A DNA stretch of 64,000 nucleotides from Leptolyngbya sp. SIOISBB. Its GTDB lineage: Bacteria; Cyanobacteriota; Cyanobacteriia; Phormidesmidales; Phormidesmidaceae. The position numbers and the translations under genes are program-made. The stretch is taken from positions 310,001-374,000 of the forward strand of contig JAAHII010000001.1 in assembly GCA_010671905.1 (NCBI GenBank), written 5' to 3'. This document shows positions 63,807-64,000 of this stretch, piece by piece. Within the stretch, counting starts at the first letter, position 1. The number at the start of each line of letters is the position of its first letter. The notes under the pieces are model-generated. The model saw only the letters and a list, made by a program, of their open reading frames with translations, did not search any database and was not told the DNA's origin.

Positions 63807-64000
63807 ATGGAATACGCTCAGGGCATGCAAGCCTTTTGGGATCAGGTACTCGACTTTTCGCAAACGATTACAAACGAGGTCGGCGCCAAGTTACTCGCGG
63901 CGTTTGGCAGTGCTCAAGCGGAAGAAAAGCAAGACGGCAGTCTGGTGACGCAGTTTGATAAATGGTCAGATGAGCGGCTACGCACCGCCATTCAAACCGC
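63807..64000 (+). CDS. Inositol-monophosphatase-family protein, start only
   Basis: The frame opens at 63807 (MEYAQGMQAFWDQVLDFSQT) and runs off the right edge after 64 codons. ITNEVGAKLLAAFGS, then EKQDGSLVTQFDKWSDERLR is the typical N-terminal part of the IMPase/SuhB superfamily, which uses Mg2+ to hydrolyse sugar or inositol phosphates. Only the first fifth is visible, so catalytic motifs cannot be checked. Confidence 0.75.
   Translation, partial: MEYAQGMQAFWDQVLDFSQTITNEVGAKLLAAFGSAQAEEKQDGSLVTQFDKWSDERLRTAIQT

Noticed and set aside
1-64000. CRISPR arrays, rRNA and tRNA genes
   Set aside because: No regularly spaced direct repeats and no recognisable RNA gene cores were found on reading the window.

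Overview
The window reads as chromosomal DNA of a cyanobacterium. The octamer GCGATCGC (HIP1) and its variants recur throughout. The gene families also fit: a PucC/BCD-type carrier, a GUN4 domain, Uma2/DUF820 proteins, DUF5674, and NACHT proteins with the cyanobacterial C-terminal helical domain. No rRNA, tRNA or CRISPR array was recognised.

Region 1 (1-14.9 kb) is almost entirely minus-strand and is packed with biological-conflict (immunity or programmed-death type) genes. Transcription runs from high to low coordinates: DUF5674, a small helical protein, a NACHT NTPase, a caspase-like/TIR double effector, a helical protein, a second helical protein, an nSTAND1-type NTPase, its winged-helix/coiled-coil/membrane partner, two effector-associated-domain (EAD) adaptors and an NB-ARC protein cut by the window edge. 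Several of these otherwise unrelated proteins carry the same short beta-rich glycine module (GDR..A(I/V).G...ITGD.N or GKY...IGDR.Y). The module is found in both the NACHT sensor and the caspase-TIR effector next to it, which suggests homotypic sensor-effector pairing.

Region 2 (15-22 kb) is plasmid-derived. It holds a small excisionase-like protein, an actin-like (ParM-type) ATPase with an overlapping partner gene, and a MobF relaxase-helicase. The relaxase is truncated by an IS66 element whose other end abuts a decapitated IS630-like element.

Region 3 (22-34.5 kb) mixes small secreted proteins, a NarL-type two-component pair, an intradiol-dioxygenase-like lipoprotein, a YfcE-type phosphoesterase, Uma2, an RlaP-like nucleotidyltransferase, a second IS66 with target duplication and an IS701/IS4-like element.

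Region 4 (34.5-64 kb) is more core-like. It contains Uma2, a NarL regulator with divergent kinase, an ISAs1 copy, a LysE exporter, a CPBP-type membrane protein, a TMEM14 protein, cobU, rnz, an LTxxQ-type protein with an OmpR/kinase pair, a PadR-controlled RND efflux operon carrying a secreted GUN4-domain protein, a pentapeptide-repeat membrane protein, GNAT, a DJ-1/PfpI protein, a PucC-family carrier and the start of an inositol-monophosphatase gene.

Many reading frames are broken by one extra base, usually in a homopolymer: caspase-TIR, NACHT, both IS66 copies, ISAs1, the IS701-like element and the CPBP protein. This includes insertion sequences with perfect target duplications. Either the assembly has homopolymer errors or these genes are recently inactivated; raw reads would decide. 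Several non-autonomous elements with clear terminal repeats and target duplications lie in the intergenic regions.
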